Source of the DNA: Erythrobacter sanguineus
GTDB taxonomy: Bacteria; Pseudomonadota; Alphaproteobacteria; Sphingomonadales; Sphingomonadaceae
NCBI RefSeq assembly: GCF_900143235.1
Contig: NZ_FRDF01000014.1
Span: forward strand, 41,921 to 105,920
Length of the DNA: 64,000 bases
Direction: 5' to 3'
The notes below the pieces were generated by a model. It did not search any database, was not told the origin of the DNA, and saw nothing but the letters and a program-made list of their open reading frames with translations. The first letter of the stretch is position 1, and the number at the start of each line of letters is the position of its first letter. Position numbers and translations under genes: made by a program. Shown piece by piece: positions 52,968 to 61,963 of the stretch.

Positions 52968-54257
52968 ATGACTCAGACAGCATCCCGCAATACCCGTCCC
53001 GAATCCGAAGACCCTCAGACGCTGGTCGAGACGCTCGCGCGCGAAGCACGGCTGGCGCAGCGCCAGCTTGCCGCCATGACCAGCGCGCAGCGCGCGGCGG
53101 CGCTGCATCTTGCCGCCGACCGGCTCGAAGCCGCCGCCCCGGCGATCCTCACCGCCAACGCGAGGGATATTGCCGCGGGCGAGGCGCGCGGCCTTGCCAA
53201 AGCGATGATTGACCGGTTGGCGCTTGACGAAGCGCGCCTTGCCGGGATTGCCGCCGCGGTGCGCGCGGTGGCCGATCTGCCTGATCCGGTGGGCCAGGTG
53301 ATCGACCAGTCCGAACAGCCGAATGGCCTCAGGTTCCAGCGCATCCGCGTGCCTGTAGGCACCATCGGGATCATCTATGAAAGCCGCCCCAACGTGACCG
53401 CCGATGCCGCTACGCTGTGCGTGCGGGCGGGCAATGCAGTGCTGCTGCGCGGGGGCAGCGAGGCGGTCTTTTCGAACCGCGCGATCCATGCCGCGCTGGT
53501 CGAAGGGCTGGTGGAGGGCGGCGTGCCCGCCGAAGCCGTGCAACTGATTCCGACGCAGGACCGCGCGGCGGTGGGCGCGATGCTGGGGGCAGCAGGCCTG
53601 ATCGACATGATCGTGCCGCGCGGGGGCAAAAGCCTCGTCGCAAGGGTGCAGGCCGACGCGCGCGTGCCGGTGCTCGCGCATCTCGATGGCATCAACCACA
53701 CCTATATCCACGCCGCCGCCGATCCGGTCATGGCGCAGGACATCGCGCTCAACGCCAAGCTGCGCCGCACCGGCATTTGCGGGGCGATGGAGACGCTGCT
53801 GGTGGATGCCGATTATCCCAAGGCGGCGGAACTGGTCGCCGCGCTGATCGACAAGGGCTGCGAAGTGCGCGGCGATGAACGCATTCGCTTGCTAGACGAC
53901 CGCGTGATCCCGGCCAGCGCGAATGACTGGGACACCGAATATCTCGACGCCGTGCTGTCGGTGGCGATGGTCGATGGCCTCGACGCTGCGCTGGCGCATA
54001 TCGCCCGCCATTCCTCGGGCCATACTGATGCCATCGTGACGTCGGATGATGCGGCGGCCGAACGCTTCCTGACCGAAGTGGACAGCGCGATCGTGATGCA
54101 CAATGCCTCCTCGCAATTCGCCGACGGGGGCGAATTCGGCCTCGGCGCGGAAATCGGCATCGCCACCGGGCGGCTGCACGCGCGCGGGCCGGTCGCGCTC
54201 GAAGGGCTGACCACCTACAAGTGGCAGGTGCGCGGGCAAGGCCAGACGCGTCCATGA
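52968..54257 (+). CDS. proA: Gamma-glutamyl phosphate reductase
   Basis: A 429-aa aldehyde-dehydrogenase-fold enzyme. Motifs: VPVGTIGIIYESRPNVTADAATLCV, AVLLRGGSEA, and the catalytic Cys in KLRRTGICGAMETLLV. It makes glutamate-semialdehyde in proline synthesis. proB is not next to it. The 265-base upstream gap, divergent from the M23 gene, shows no other gene. nadD starts 33 bases after the stop. Confidence 0.95.
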   Translation: MTQTASRNTRPESEDPQTLVETLAREARLAQRQLAAMTSAQRAAALHLAADRLEAAAPAILTANARDIAAGEARGLAKAMIDRLALDEARLAGIAAAVRAVADLPDPVGQVIDQSEQPNGLRFQRIRVPVGTIGIIYESRPNVTADAATLCVRAGNAVLLRGGSEAVFSNRAIHAALVEGLVEGGVPAEAVQLIPTQDRAAVGAMLGAAGLIDMIVPRGGKSLVARVQADARVPVLAHLDGINHTYIHAAADPVMAQDIALNAKLRRTGICGAMETLLVDADYPKAAELVAALIDKGCEVRGDERIRLLDDRVIPASANDWDTEYLDAVLSVAMVDGLDAALAHIARHSSGHTDAIVTSDDAAAERFLTEVDSAIVMHNASSQFADGGEFGLGAEIGIATGRLHARGPVALEGLTTYKWQVRGQGQTRP

Positions 54258-54290
54258 CGATCAGGCCCTGAGACCGGCGGACCGGCGCGC

Positions 54291-54974
54291 TTGCGTTCTC
54301 CCCCCCAATTGACCGGGCTGCTCGGGGGCAGCTTCAACCCTGCGCATGGCGGGCACCGGCGCATCAGCCTGTTCGCGGCCCAGGCGTTGGGGCTGGACGA
54401 GGTGTGGTGGCTGGTCTCCCCCGGCAATCCGTTGAAACCGCGCGCGGGCATGGCCCCGCTCAAGGCCCGGCTGCGTTCCGCCCGGCAGCAGGCCCGCCGC
54501 GCCCCGATCGTGCCGACCGCGATCGAACGGCAGCTTGGCACACGCTACACCATCGATACGCTCCGCTCGCTGGTCCGGCGCTATCCGAAACGGCGGTTCG
54601 TGTGGCTGATGGGGGCCGATAATCTCGCCCAGTTCCATCAGTGGAAAGACTGGCGCCAGATCGCCCGGACAATGCCGATTGCGGTGATCGCCCGCCCCGG
54701 CTATGATGCAGCCGCCATGACGAGCCCCGCCATGGCCTGGCTCAGGCGCTACCGAGTGCCCGCCGCCAGTTTTCGGAAACGGGGGCAATGGAGCGCACCG
54801 GCACTGGTGTTATTGCGTTTCGATCCGGATCACCGCTCGGCCACGGCTATCCGCCGTGCCAATGCCGGGTGGGCTGAAGCTTTGGCTGGGCCGGATCGGA
54901 ACGACGACAAACACGATACGCCGCTGCGCGACCGGCTGACATTTCGCAGCATCCGGACAGAGGAAGGGGCATGA
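54291..54974 (+). CDS. nadD: Nicotinate-nucleotide adenylyltransferase
   Basis: A 227-aa nucleotidyltransferase. The HxGH site is GGSFNPAHGGHR near the start, and the second motif is HRSATAIRRANAG near residue 180. It makes nicotinate adenine dinucleotide in NAD synthesis. A TTG start gives the expected N-terminal distance to the HxGH motif. It lies between proA and rsfS, a standard alphaproteobacterial order. Confidence 0.92.
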   Translation: MRSPPQLTGLLGGSFNPAHGGHRRISLFAAQALGLDEVWWLVSPGNPLKPRAGMAPLKARLRSARQQARRAPIVPTAIERQLGTRYTIDTLRSLVRRYPKRRFVWLMGADNLAQFHQWKDWRQIARTMPIAVIARPGYDAAAMTSPAMAWLRRYRVPAASFRKRGQWSAPALVLLRFDPDHRSATAIRRANAGWAEALAGPDRNDDKHDTPLRDRLTFRSIRTEEGA

Positions 54975-55058
54975 TTCGCGACCCACGCGTTTCGGCTTCC
55001 TCACCTGCCCGTCTGCGTGTTGCCGGCCTTCATCGCCCTGAACTCTGGAGATACAAGA

Positions 55059-55499
55059 TTGCCGATTACCGAGGCCTTTGTCGCATCCATTCCGCTTGGC
55101 CCGGCGCACGCCGCGGCCAAGGCGGGCCAGTCGCTCGTGCAGCCTGACATGGCAGACCATCCGCTGCACCAACTGGTGATGACCCAGCTTGATGATGATC
55201 AGGCGCAGGAAATCGTGTCGATCCCGCTCGAAGGGAAAAGCTCGATTGCCGATCACATGGTGATCGCCAGCGGACGTTCGACCCGGCAGGTGGCAGCGAT
55301 GGCGCAGAAGCTGGCCGAGAAGATCAAGCAGGCCGGATTCGGCCATGCCCGGATCGAAGGCCTGCCCGCTGCCGACTGGGTGCTGATCGACGCGGGCGAC
55401 GTGGTGGTGCACCTGTTCCGCCCCGAAGTGCGCAGCTTCTACAACCTTGAACGCATGTGGTCGTTCGAGGGGGGCGAGGCCACGCAAGGCAGGGCCTGA
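55059..55499 (+). CDS. rsfS: Ribosomal silencing factor RsfS
   Basis: A 146-aa protein. The RsfS/Iojap domain contains DDDQAQEIVSIPLEGKSSIADHMVIASGRSTRQVAAMA and GDVVVHLFRPEVRSFYNLERMW. It binds L14 and blocks subunit joining in starvation. The start is uncertain: a TTG at 55059 has a CTGGAG site 8 bases upstream; an earlier GTG (55017) is possible, and the domain itself begins near an ATG at 55149. Confidence 0.85.
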   Translation: MPITEAFVASIPLGPAHAAAKAGQSLVQPDMADHPLHQLVMTQLDDDQAQEIVSIPLEGKSSIADHMVIASGRSTRQVAAMAQKLAEKIKQAGFGHARIEGLPAADWVLIDAGDVVVHLFRPEVRSFYNLERMWSFEGGEATQGRA

Positions 55500-55518
55500 A
55501 GCTTTTTCCTGTTTTGCG

Positions 55519-55595
55519 CGCCCGCCTCCGCGGACGCGTGTCCTCGGTGCTGTTTCAAGCCCTACGGGCCTGAGCACCTGCGGGCGGGCGTTTTT
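55519..55595 (+). terminator. Terminator downstream of rsfS
   Basis: CGCCCGCC / GGCGGGCG stem (55519-55526 and 55583-55590) with an inner GGTGCT/AGCACC pair, followed by TTTTTG. It lies right after the rsfS stop and is the best rho-independent terminator in this region. Confidence 0.8.
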
Positions 55596-55598
55596 GTT

Positions 55599-55745
55599 GG
55601 CCTATCGCTTCGCTACATGAGGCCATCCGCCCTTGCGGCCACTGCGTGACCGTTCCAATGCGAAACGGGCCGTGACGCGGACCGCAAGGGCGACTGCCCG
55701 CCGGCCGGTAGGCCGCCCCTCGGAGGCAAGGCCAAGCCTTGTGCC
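55599..55745. repeat. Intergenic palindromic segment between rsfS and rlmH
   Basis: After the terminator comes CCTATCGCTTCGCTACATGAGG, similar to the start of the segment at 4839, then a long hairpin: GCCCTTGCGG (55629-55638) pairs with CCGCAAGGGC (55682-55691), with ACCGTT/AACGG inside. No gene is visible. It may be a dispersed repeat with a structured RNA copy. Confidence 0.5.
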
Positions 55746-56192
55746 GTGAGAGAAAAGGACACCGCTATCCTCCTCCACATCATCGCGCGCGGGAAGATTG
55801 GCCGGTCGCCGGAGGGCGATCTGCTGGATCGCTATGCCAAGCGTCTGACGTGGCCGGTGAAGTTGACCGAATGGCCCGATACCGGGGCGGGCAAGGTTGC
55901 TGAGCCGATGACGCCATGCCGCACCGTGCTGCTCGATGAACGCGGCAAAGCCCTGCCTTCCGAGGATTTCGCCGCCATGCTCGGGCGCTGGCGTGATGAA
56001 GGCGTGCGCGAGACGCGCTTCATGCTTGGCGCGGCGGACGGCCATTCCGATGCCGAACGGGCGAACGCCGACCTCCTTCTCGCCTTTGGCCCCGCCACCT
56101 GGCCGCACCTGATGGCGCGGGCGATGCTGATGGAACAGCTTTACCGCGCCACCACCATCCTTGCCGGGCATCCCTATCATCGGGCAGGATAG
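55746..56192 (+). CDS. rlmH: 23S rRNA (pseudouridine-1915-N3) methyltransferase
   Basis: A 148-aa SPOUT methyltransferase. [25 protein letters not shown] near the start, then [18 protein letters not shown] and the SAM knot region [11 protein letters not shown] and [20 protein letters not shown]. It modifies pseudouridine 1915 of 23S rRNA. A GTG at 55746 is the only available start in frame. Four bases separate it from the EnvC-like gene. Confidence 0.92.
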   Translation: MREKDTAILLHIIARGKIGRSPEGDLLDRYAKRLTWPVKLTEWPDTGAGKVAEPMTPCRTVLLDERGKALPSEDFAAMLGRWRDEGVRETRFMLGAADGHSDAERANADLLLAFGPATWPHLMARAMLMEQLYRATTILAGHPYHRAG

Positions 56193-56196
56193 GCGC

Positions 56197-57429
56197 ATGA
56201 CCCGTCCGGTGATCCTTGCCTTGCTGACCACCGTCGCCGCTTGCGCCGCGCTGGTCGTTGCCCTGCCGGAAAGCCGCGCCCGCACCGATGTGCTGCTGAT
56301 TGCGCCGGATGATGCCGAGGCCCGGCTGGCCCGCGCCGCGCGCGAAAGCCGCCGCGCCGAACAGCGCGTGGCCCGCCTGACCCGCGAGGCCGAAGCCGCG
56401 ACCGAGGCGGCCGAGCACGTTGCGGCTGAAACCGCCGCCCTCGCCGCGCGAATCCAGCAGACCGAAGCCGATATCGAAGTCGCCCGTGCGCAGTTGACCA
56501 TCACGCGGGCCGAGCGCGCTGAACTGACCGCCCGACTGGCCGAACAGCAGGAGCCGACCGCCCGCCTGGCCGCCGCCCTGCAAACCGCATCGCGCCGCCC
56601 ACTTGCGCTTTCTGCGCTGCAGCCCGGATCATTGAAAGAGGTCGTCTATGTCCGCGCCGTGCTCGACAGTGCGGTGCCGCAGATCCGCGCGCGCACAGCC
56701 AATTTGCGAGCCGAGCTGGACAAGGGCCGCATGCTCGAAGCCGAAGCCGCTGCTGCGCTGGAGAGCCTGCGCGATGGGGAGCAAGCCTTGCGTCAACGCC
56801 GCGCACAACTCGCCGCGCTTGAAAACCGGCAGCGTGTCGCATCGCGCACGGCGCGCGGCGCTGCTGTGCGGGAGGCCGAGCGTGCGCTGGCGCTGGCCGA
56901 GGAAGCGCGCGATCTTGATGGGCTGGTGGCGCGGCTGGATGATATTGCGGCCCTGCGGCGCGAATTGGCGGCGCTGCCCGGCCCCGTCCTGCGCCCGGCA
57001 GACCTCGCCGCTGCTTTGCCCACTGCGTCGCAACCCGTCGCAGCCGCCACCAGTAGCGCCAAGCCACCGCGCGATTTCCAGCTCCCGGTCGATGGGCGCA
57101 CGCTGGTCGGCTTCGGCGCGAAGCGCGACAGCGGCCTTGCCAGCACCGGCCTTGTGCTTGCCCCGGTCGCAGGCGCGCAGGTGGTCGCCCCGGCGCGTGG
57201 GCGGGTGGCTTTCGCCGGGCCCTATCGCGGCTTCGGGCGAATCGTCATCATCGAACATGATGGCGGCTGGACGAGCCTGGTCACCGGCCTTGCGCGGGTC
57301 GATGCCGCGGTCGGCGACACTGTCATCGGCGGCAGTCCGATCGGGGTCGCGGGTGGGCGCGAGGAGCCGGTCACGATCGAACTGCGGCGCCATGGAGAGC
57401 CTGCCAATCCCTTGCAATTCCTGCGCTAG
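56197..57429 (+). CDS. EnvC-like murein hydrolase activator with degenerate LytM domain
   Basis: A 410-aa protein. N-terminal signal or anchor at residues 4-24, then about 220 residues of Ala/Arg/Glu-rich coiled coil. The C-terminal LytM domain lacks the zinc ligands: GLASTGLVLAP stands where H-x-G-x-D would be, and TIELRRHGEPANPL replaces the HLHFE motif. Such degenerate factors activate cell-separation amidases instead of cutting. It precedes ctpA, as is common in Alphaproteobacteria. Confidence 0.9.
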   Translation: MTRPVILALLTTVAACAALVVALPESRARTDVLLIAPDDAEARLARAARESRRAEQRVARLTREAEAATEAAEHVAAETAALAARIQQTEADIEVARAQLTITRAERAELTARLAEQQEPTARLAAALQTASRRPLALSALQPGSLKEVVYVRAVLDSAVPQIRARTANLRAELDKGRMLEAEAAAALESLRDGEQALRQRRAQLAALENRQRVASRTARGAAVREAERALALAEEARDLDGLVARLDDIAALRRELAALPGPVLRPADLAAALPTASQPVAAATSSAKPPRDFQLPVDGRTLVGFGAKRDSGLASTGLVLAPVAGAQVVAPARGRVAFAGPYRGFGRIVIIEHDGGWTSLVTGLARVDAAVGDTVIGGSPIGVAGGREEPVTIELRRHGEPANPLQFLR

Positions 57430-57563
57430 GCCCGATCTTGACAACACGGATGCAGGTTTGGCTGTCCCGTCCGGATACGCTGTTTCAGGCCGCCCGCGCG
57501 ACTATCTGGTGTTAAGCTGGCCGAACCTGTACATTCGCCGCCCAAAGGAGCCTTGCACGTCCC

Positions 57564-58910
57564 ATGAAATTCGCCGCTCTCCTGCGCAGCGCCGCGCTTG
57601 TCACCGCGGTGGCGCTGATCCCCGCCACCACTGCCACCATGGCGCAGGTCGATGGCCGCGCCGGCCCCGAATTTGCAAAGCTGTTCGCGGTGTTCCAGCG
57701 GGTGAAGGCAAGCTATGTCGAGCCGGTTGAGGATGACGTGCTGATCCGCGGCGCGATTGATGGCATGCTGGCCGCGCTCGATCCGCATTCGGCCTATCTC
57801 GATGGCGGCGATCTGCAGCGGCTCGAAACCATGATCGACGGGAATTATTCGGGTCTCGGCCTGTCGGTCGTGATGGAGGATGGCGCGGTCAAGGTCGTCT
57901 CCCCCTTCCGCGGCAGTCCGGCGGATTCAGCCGGCATCAAGGCGGGCGATTTCATCACGCATCTTGATGGCAAGCTGATCTATGGCGGCAGCCTTGATGA
58001 TGCGGTGGCGCAGATGCGCGGGCCTTCGGGCACCGCGATCAAGCTGACGATCTTCCGCCCGGGCCGTGACGAGCCGATGGAAGTGGACGTGACGCGCGGC
58101 GTGATCGAACTCGAACCGGTCACCCACGAAGTTGCGGCGGGCAATATCGGGGTCATCACCGTCAACGAATTTTCCGCCGATGTCGGCGCGGATGTGTTCT
58201 CCGCCTGGCAGGAAATCCGCAAGGATGCCGCCGGGCGCCCTAACGGTCTGGTGCTCGACCTGCGCAACAATCCGGGCGGCAGTCTGGATGAATCGGTGGC
58301 GCTGGCCGATCTGTTCCTGACCTCGGGCCGGATCGTCAGCCAGCGCGGCCGCGCGCGGGGCGAGACGATGCTCTATGATGCCGAGACCGTCTATCGTGGC
58401 GACATGGCCGAAGGTGTGCCGATGATCGTGCTGATCAATGCCGGTTCGGCCTCGGCCTCGGAAATCGTCGCGGGCGCATTGCAGGATCACCGCCGCGCGC
58501 TGATCATGGGCGAACGCAGCTTCGGCAAGGGTTCGGTCCAGTCGCTGCTGCCGCTGGGCCGCGACGCGGCGCTCAAGCTGACGACGGCGCGCTATTTCAC
58601 TCCGGCGGGCAAATCGGTGCAGGAAGGCGGGATCAAGCCCGACATTGCGGTGCCGCAGATCTCCGACCCCGATTTTGCGCTGCGCCAGAAATACCAGACG
58701 CGCGAGAGCGATCTGCGCGGCCACCTGATCAACGAACTCGGCATCAAGGACGAGGAGATGGAGACCGATACCGTCGCCGATCCGCGCTTCCAGCTGACCG
58801 CCGACGAGCTCAAGGATCAGGGGGTCGAGGATTTCCAGCTGCATTACGCGATGGAAACCCTGCGGCGGACGACCAAGAGCACCGTGGCCCTTCGGCCCGC
58901 CAGACCTTAG
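57564..58910 (+). CDS. ctpA: S41 carboxy-terminal processing peptidase
   Basis: A 448-aa exported protease. The signal peptide ends about residue 28. A PDZ domain covers about 90-175 and the S41 core has the catalytic Ser in NAGSASASEIVAGALQDHRRA and Lys in GERSFGKGSVQ. A gatekeeper-like N-terminal domain is present. It processes periplasmic wall enzymes or tags. Neighbours envC upstream and dsbB downstream fit an envelope unit. Confidence 0.93.
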   Translation: MKFAALLRSAALVTAVALIPATTATMAQVDGRAGPEFAKLFAVFQRVKASYVEPVEDDVLIRGAIDGMLAALDPHSAYLDGGDLQRLETMIDGNYSGLGLSVVMEDGAVKVVSPFRGSPADSAGIKAGDFITHLDGKLIYGGSLDDAVAQMRGPSGTAIKLTIFRPGRDEPMEVDVTRGVIELEPVTHEVAAGNIGVITVNEFSADVGADVFSAWQEIRKDAAGRPNGLVLDLRNNPGGSLDESVALADLFLTSGRIVSQRGRARGETMLYDAETVYRGDMAEGVPMIVLINAGSASASEIVAGALQDHRRALIMGERSFGKGSVQSLLPLGRDAALKLTTARYFTPAGKSVQEGGIKPDIAVPQISDPDFALRQKYQTRESDLRGHLINELGIKDEEMETDTVADPRFQLTADELKDQGVEDFQLHYAMETLRRTTKSTVALRPARP

Positions 58911-58922
58911 GGCGCGCAAGCC

Positions 58923-59375
58923 ATGGATGGTCTTGGCAAGGCGCGGCTGCTGGCCGTGCTGGTTCCCGCAGCGCTGCTGGCCGGGGCGTATATTTCGCAA
59001 TATGTCTTTGGCCTGTTCCCTTGCGAGATGTGCTGGTGGCAGCGTTACCCGCATTTCGCCGCGCTCGGCCTCGCGGGCCTTGCTTTCGTGATGCAGCCCG
59101 CGCGGGTGTGGACGGCGCTCGCGGGGCTGGCGATCATCACCTCGGGCCTGATCGGGGGCTTTCACGCCGGGGTCGAATATGGCTGGTGGCCGGGGATCAC
59201 TGGCTGTTCCACCCTGCCATCGGGGACCGACGTGATGAATGTCTCCGCCGCGCCGCTGGTGCGCTGCGATGTCGCCCCGTGGAGCCTCTTCGGGATTTCG
59301 CTGGCGGGGTTCAATTTCCTGATTTCCTGCGGGGCGGGTGCGGCCATTGTGGCGCTCGCCGCGTATAGGAAGTAA
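58923..59375 (+). CDS. DsbB-like disulfide bond formation protein
   Basis: A 150-aa membrane protein with four predicted TM helices. The first periplasmic cysteine pair is in FPCEMCWWQRYPH (about residues 34-37) and the second pair is formed by GCSTLP and RCDVAP in the next loop. It reoxidises a DsbA-type oxidase and passes electrons to quinones. It follows ctpA by 12 bases, so they are probably one transcript. Confidence 0.9.
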   Translation: MDGLGKARLLAVLVPAALLAGAYISQYVFGLFPCEMCWWQRYPHFAALGLAGLAFVMQPARVWTALAGLAIITSGLIGGFHAGVEYGWWPGITGCSTLPSGTDVMNVSAAPLVRCDVAPWSLFGISLAGFNFLISCGAGAAIVALAAYRK

Positions 59376-59383
59376 GGGCGAAA

Positions 59384-59429
59384 GCATCGCGCCGAAAAGT
59401 GGGCACCGGTTTTCGGCCTAAAGCGATGC
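59384..59429. repeat. Short palindromic intergenic repeat upstream of coq7
   Basis: GCATCGC-GCCGAAAA-gtgggcaccgg-TTTTCGGC-ctaaa-GCGATGC: two nested perfect inverted pairs of 7 and 8 bases with an 11-base centre. Elements built on CCGAAAAGTGGG-ACCGGTTTTCGG are recalled as frequent intergenic repeats of Alphaproteobacteria. It may stabilise or terminate the dsbB transcript. Confidence 0.7.
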
Positions 59430-59460
59430 GACAGCAATGCTTCACGCAAAGGAGCCGATG

Positions 59461-59982
59461 ATGGAACGCGATGAACTCCACCGCATGATCCGGGTCGATC
59501 AGGCCGGCGAATTCGGCGCGACCCGGATCTATGAAGGCCAGCTTGCCGTGATGGGCGACCGCGGGCCGCATTCGGCGGAAATCCGCCACATGGCCGAACA
59601 GGAAAAGGATCACCGCGCCAAGTTCGATGCGCTGCTGGTCAAACGCGGGGTGCGCCCGACGATGCTCCATCCGTTCTGGTCGGCGGCGGGCTATGCCCTG
59701 GGCGCGGGCACGGCGCTGCTTGGCCCCGAAGCGGCGATGGCTTGCACCGCGGCGGTCGAAACCGAGATCGACAAGCATTACAGCGAGCAGCTTGACCGGT
59801 TGGCTGACAGTGGGGCTGACCCCGAACTGGCCGACATGATCGAGGCCTTCCGCGAGGATGAACGCGAACATCGCGACGCCGCGCTGGCCAATGGCGCCGA
59901 ACGGGCGCCCGCCTATCCGCTGCTGGCAGGCGCAATCCGGCTCGGCTGCCGCCTTGCGATCAAGGTGAGCGAGCGCTTCTGA
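59461..59982 (+). CDS. coq7: COQ7-type demethoxyubiquinone hydroxylase
   Basis: A 173-aa diiron protein. Metal ligands are in GEFGATRIYEGQ, MAEQEKDHRAKF, and FREDEREHRDAA. It hydroxylates 2-polyprenyl-3-methyl-6-methoxy-1,4-benzoquinol in ubiquinone synthesis. The second of two adjacent ATGs was chosen since it gives 6 bases from the GGAG site. The gene is convergent to the PhyH-like gene with an 18-base gap. Confidence 0.93.
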   Translation: MERDELHRMIRVDQAGEFGATRIYEGQLAVMGDRGPHSAEIRHMAEQEKDHRAKFDALLVKRGVRPTMLHPFWSAAGYALGAGTALLGPEAAMACTAAVETEIDKHYSEQLDRLADSGADPELADMIEAFREDEREHRDAALANGAERAPAYPLLAGAIRLGCRLAIKVSERF

Positions 59983-60000
59983 CGCACGGAGCGGGTCGCC

Positions 60001-61023
60001 TCATCGCTTGTCGATCGGGGTGCGCTGACCCACTGGTTGCCAAGGCTGGCCAATCTGCCTCGCCAGACCATCGCGCACGCGCCATACCAGTCCGACCCGC
60101 CGCTCGGCGATACCCGGCAGGCTGCTCGGATCACCGCCGAGCCATGGCAGGAATGGGTTGCGCCGGGCGTAAGACCACAGTTCCACTCGCTCGCCCGGCC
60201 GCAGCGATGGCCCCCGAGCGTGGAAGCCCACGGTATCGGCAACTACCAGCGTATTGGCATCGACCGCCAGCGCGCTGGCCGGGGGAAGCTTCATCGCCGC
60301 CAGCTCGCTGGCTCCGACGCGCGGCGATCCACGTGCGGAAAGACGGTCGATGGCGCGGGGGTCAGCAACACTGCGCGCCCGCTCCCAGGCGAGCCTTTCG
60401 GGCGTAAAGCGGTGTGATCCGGCCACATAGGTGAACGGCCCTTCCTCCACCGCCACCGGATTAAGGAACAGCCATGCTTTAAGTGAGGAATGGAAGCTGT
60501 CGGCGTGCAGCGTCTCCTGGGGGTCGACTTCGTTCCCGCCTGTCTTGCTTACGATCGTCTGGACGTAGTGTAGCGGGGTGATGCGGTAGCTGGCGACATA
60601 GTGGAACAGCGCAAGGATGTCCTTGCGTTCCAGCAGATATTGCAGTTGGGGAATGGCGCGCAGCATGGCGGGATCGATTGCCATGCGCCGTGTGATCGCA
60701 TCGCCTTGCCGCATTTCCCGCGCCGGGCCTTCGTAGCCGAGGATCGCTTCGCGCAGCGCGGCAAAATGTGCGGGCGGGATGATGTCGGGGATAGCAACGA
60801 AGCCGTCGCGGTCGAAGGCTGCGCGCCATTCGGGCCGAACCATTGCGGCGAGGCGCCGGCGTCGCCAAGCGGAGAGGGCTGCCGCGAGCCTGACCCGCGC
60901 AACATGCAACCCGCGCTGGTTGAGCCGCCGCGAACCGATCCACGGGTTGTCGAGGAAGCTCTTGGCTCCGGTAGCCAGCTGGAGCATCCAGATCGGTGCC
61001 ATAAGGGCCCTGCGAATGATCAT
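60001..61023 (-). CDS. Phytanoyl-CoA dioxygenase (PhyH)-family oxygenase
   Basis: A 340-aa Fe(II)/2-oxoglutarate oxygenase-like protein. Domain starts FDRDGFVAIPDIIPPAHFAALREAI; the iron site is LHADSFHSSLKAWLFLNPV (H-x-D) and the distal His in TVGFHARGPS, with an Arg nearby for 2-oxoglutarate. About 75 residues before the domain are not recognised. Family members hydroxylate lipids, alkaloids or antibiotics, so no substrate can be named. The ATG giving MIIRRALMAPIWML is tentative. Confidence 0.8.
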   Translation of the reverse strand: MIIRRALMAPIWMLQLATGAKSFLDNPWIGSRRLNQRGLHVARVRLAAALSAWRRRRLAAMVRPEWRAAFDRDGFVAIPDIIPPAHFAALREAILGYEGPAREMRQGDAITRRMAIDPAMLRAIPQLQYLLERKDILALFHYVASYRITPLHYVQTIVSKTGGNEVDPQETLHADSFHSSLKAWLFLNPVAVEEGPFTYVAGSHRFTPERLAWERARSVADPRAIDRLSARGSPRVGASELAAMKLPPASALAVDANTLVVADTVGFHARGPSLRPGERVELWSYARRNPFLPWLGGDPSSLPGIAERRVGLVWRVRDGLARQIGQPWQPVGQRTPIDKR

Positions 61024-61384
61024 GGCCTGTCTGCGTGAAAATCGAGCATTGCAAGCTTTGGGCTTAGACCGCGAGCATCGCCTGTCCAAGCGGATTTTCC
61101 TGCTCCGCATCAAGGCTTGTGGTCTCGCAGCAAACGCTTGAGGGTTTCGGGCAAGCGAGTTCTTCTGGTAATTTGGCGTGAACCAGCGCGTCTTTTTGAT
61201 CCACCAGCGCGCGGCGCGCAGTGATGCCCATGCGGCCAGAGCATATCGATTTTCTGCCAAACCCGGCAAACAGAGCCTGCTTGCCCGGGCTTCACCGGCG
61301 GTTCAGCGCTTGCGGTCTAGACAAAGCCCCCCGTGCACAGGCATTGCAGCGGCATTGCCGTGCTCGCCACAAGGATCATTCGCT
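61024..61384. other. Divergent 361-base intergenic region, no feature recognised
   Basis: It lies between the PhyH-like gene (minus) and the exported unknown (plus), so both promoters should be here. Short open frames exist on both strands but none has a recognisable protein signature or ribosome site. No tRNA, riboswitch or strong hairpin was seen. Confidence 0.5.
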
Positions 61385-61960
61385 ATGATGCATCTTTTTG
61401 CCCCTGCCCTTATCGCTGTCGCTGCTGCCGTGGGTGCCGCCAATCCTGCGAGTGCTCAGAGCACTAACGAGAAGATCAACATGGTGATCGCCTACAGCGA
61501 GGATGAATGTCCGGTCGCCCAGCCCGGCGAGGTGGTGATCTGCGAGATTCTGGTCGAGGCCGAACGCTATCGCATTCCCACCAATCTGCGCCACAGCGAT
61601 TCGCCCCAGAACAATGCCTGGGCGAATCGGGTCGAGGAAATCAAATATGTCGGCGATTTCGGCGCGATGAGCTGCAGCCCGGCGGGCGCGGGCGGCTTTA
61701 CCGGCTGCAACCAGAAGTTCATCGAGGCCGCCTACAAGGATCGGGCCGAAGCCGACAATGTGCGCTTCAGCGCGCTGATCGAGGAGGCGCGGCGGGAACG
61801 CCTCTCCACTATCGATGCTGAGGCCGCTGCCGAGCAGGAGCGGGTCGAGATGATCGAGCGCGAATATATGGAGCGGCTCGAGCGTGAACGGCAGGCTGAA
61901 CTGCCAGGCGAGGGCGATCTTCCATCGCCGACGCAGCCCCGCAGCGATCAGCCCGAGTAG
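61385..61960 (+). CDS. Exported protein of unknown function
   Basis: A 191-aa protein. Signal peptide about residues 1-22, ending in ASAQS. The middle carries four Cys (DECPVAQPGEVVICEIL, MSCSPAG, GFTGCNQ), probably two disulfides in the periplasm. The last 65 residues are Glu/Arg-rich and likely a coiled coil. Family unknown; related Cys-containing exported proteins occur in sphingomonads. The ATG just before the signal peptide was chosen. The stop lies 3 bases from that of the convergent epimerase. Confidence 0.65.
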   Translation: MMHLFAPALIAVAAAVGAANPASAQSTNEKINMVIAYSEDECPVAQPGEVVICEILVEAERYRIPTNLRHSDSPQNNAWANRVEEIKYVGDFGAMSCSPAGAGGFTGCNQKFIEAAYKDRAEADNVRFSALIEEARRERLSTIDAEAAAEQERVEMIEREYMERLERERQAELPGEGDLPSPTQPRSDQPE

Positions 61961-61963
61961 TAC

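Noticed and set aside
61110..61295. A 61-codon minus-strand frame in the gap upstream of the PhyH-like gene
   Set aside because: No family resemblance and no ribosome site; competing short frames exist in the same stretch.
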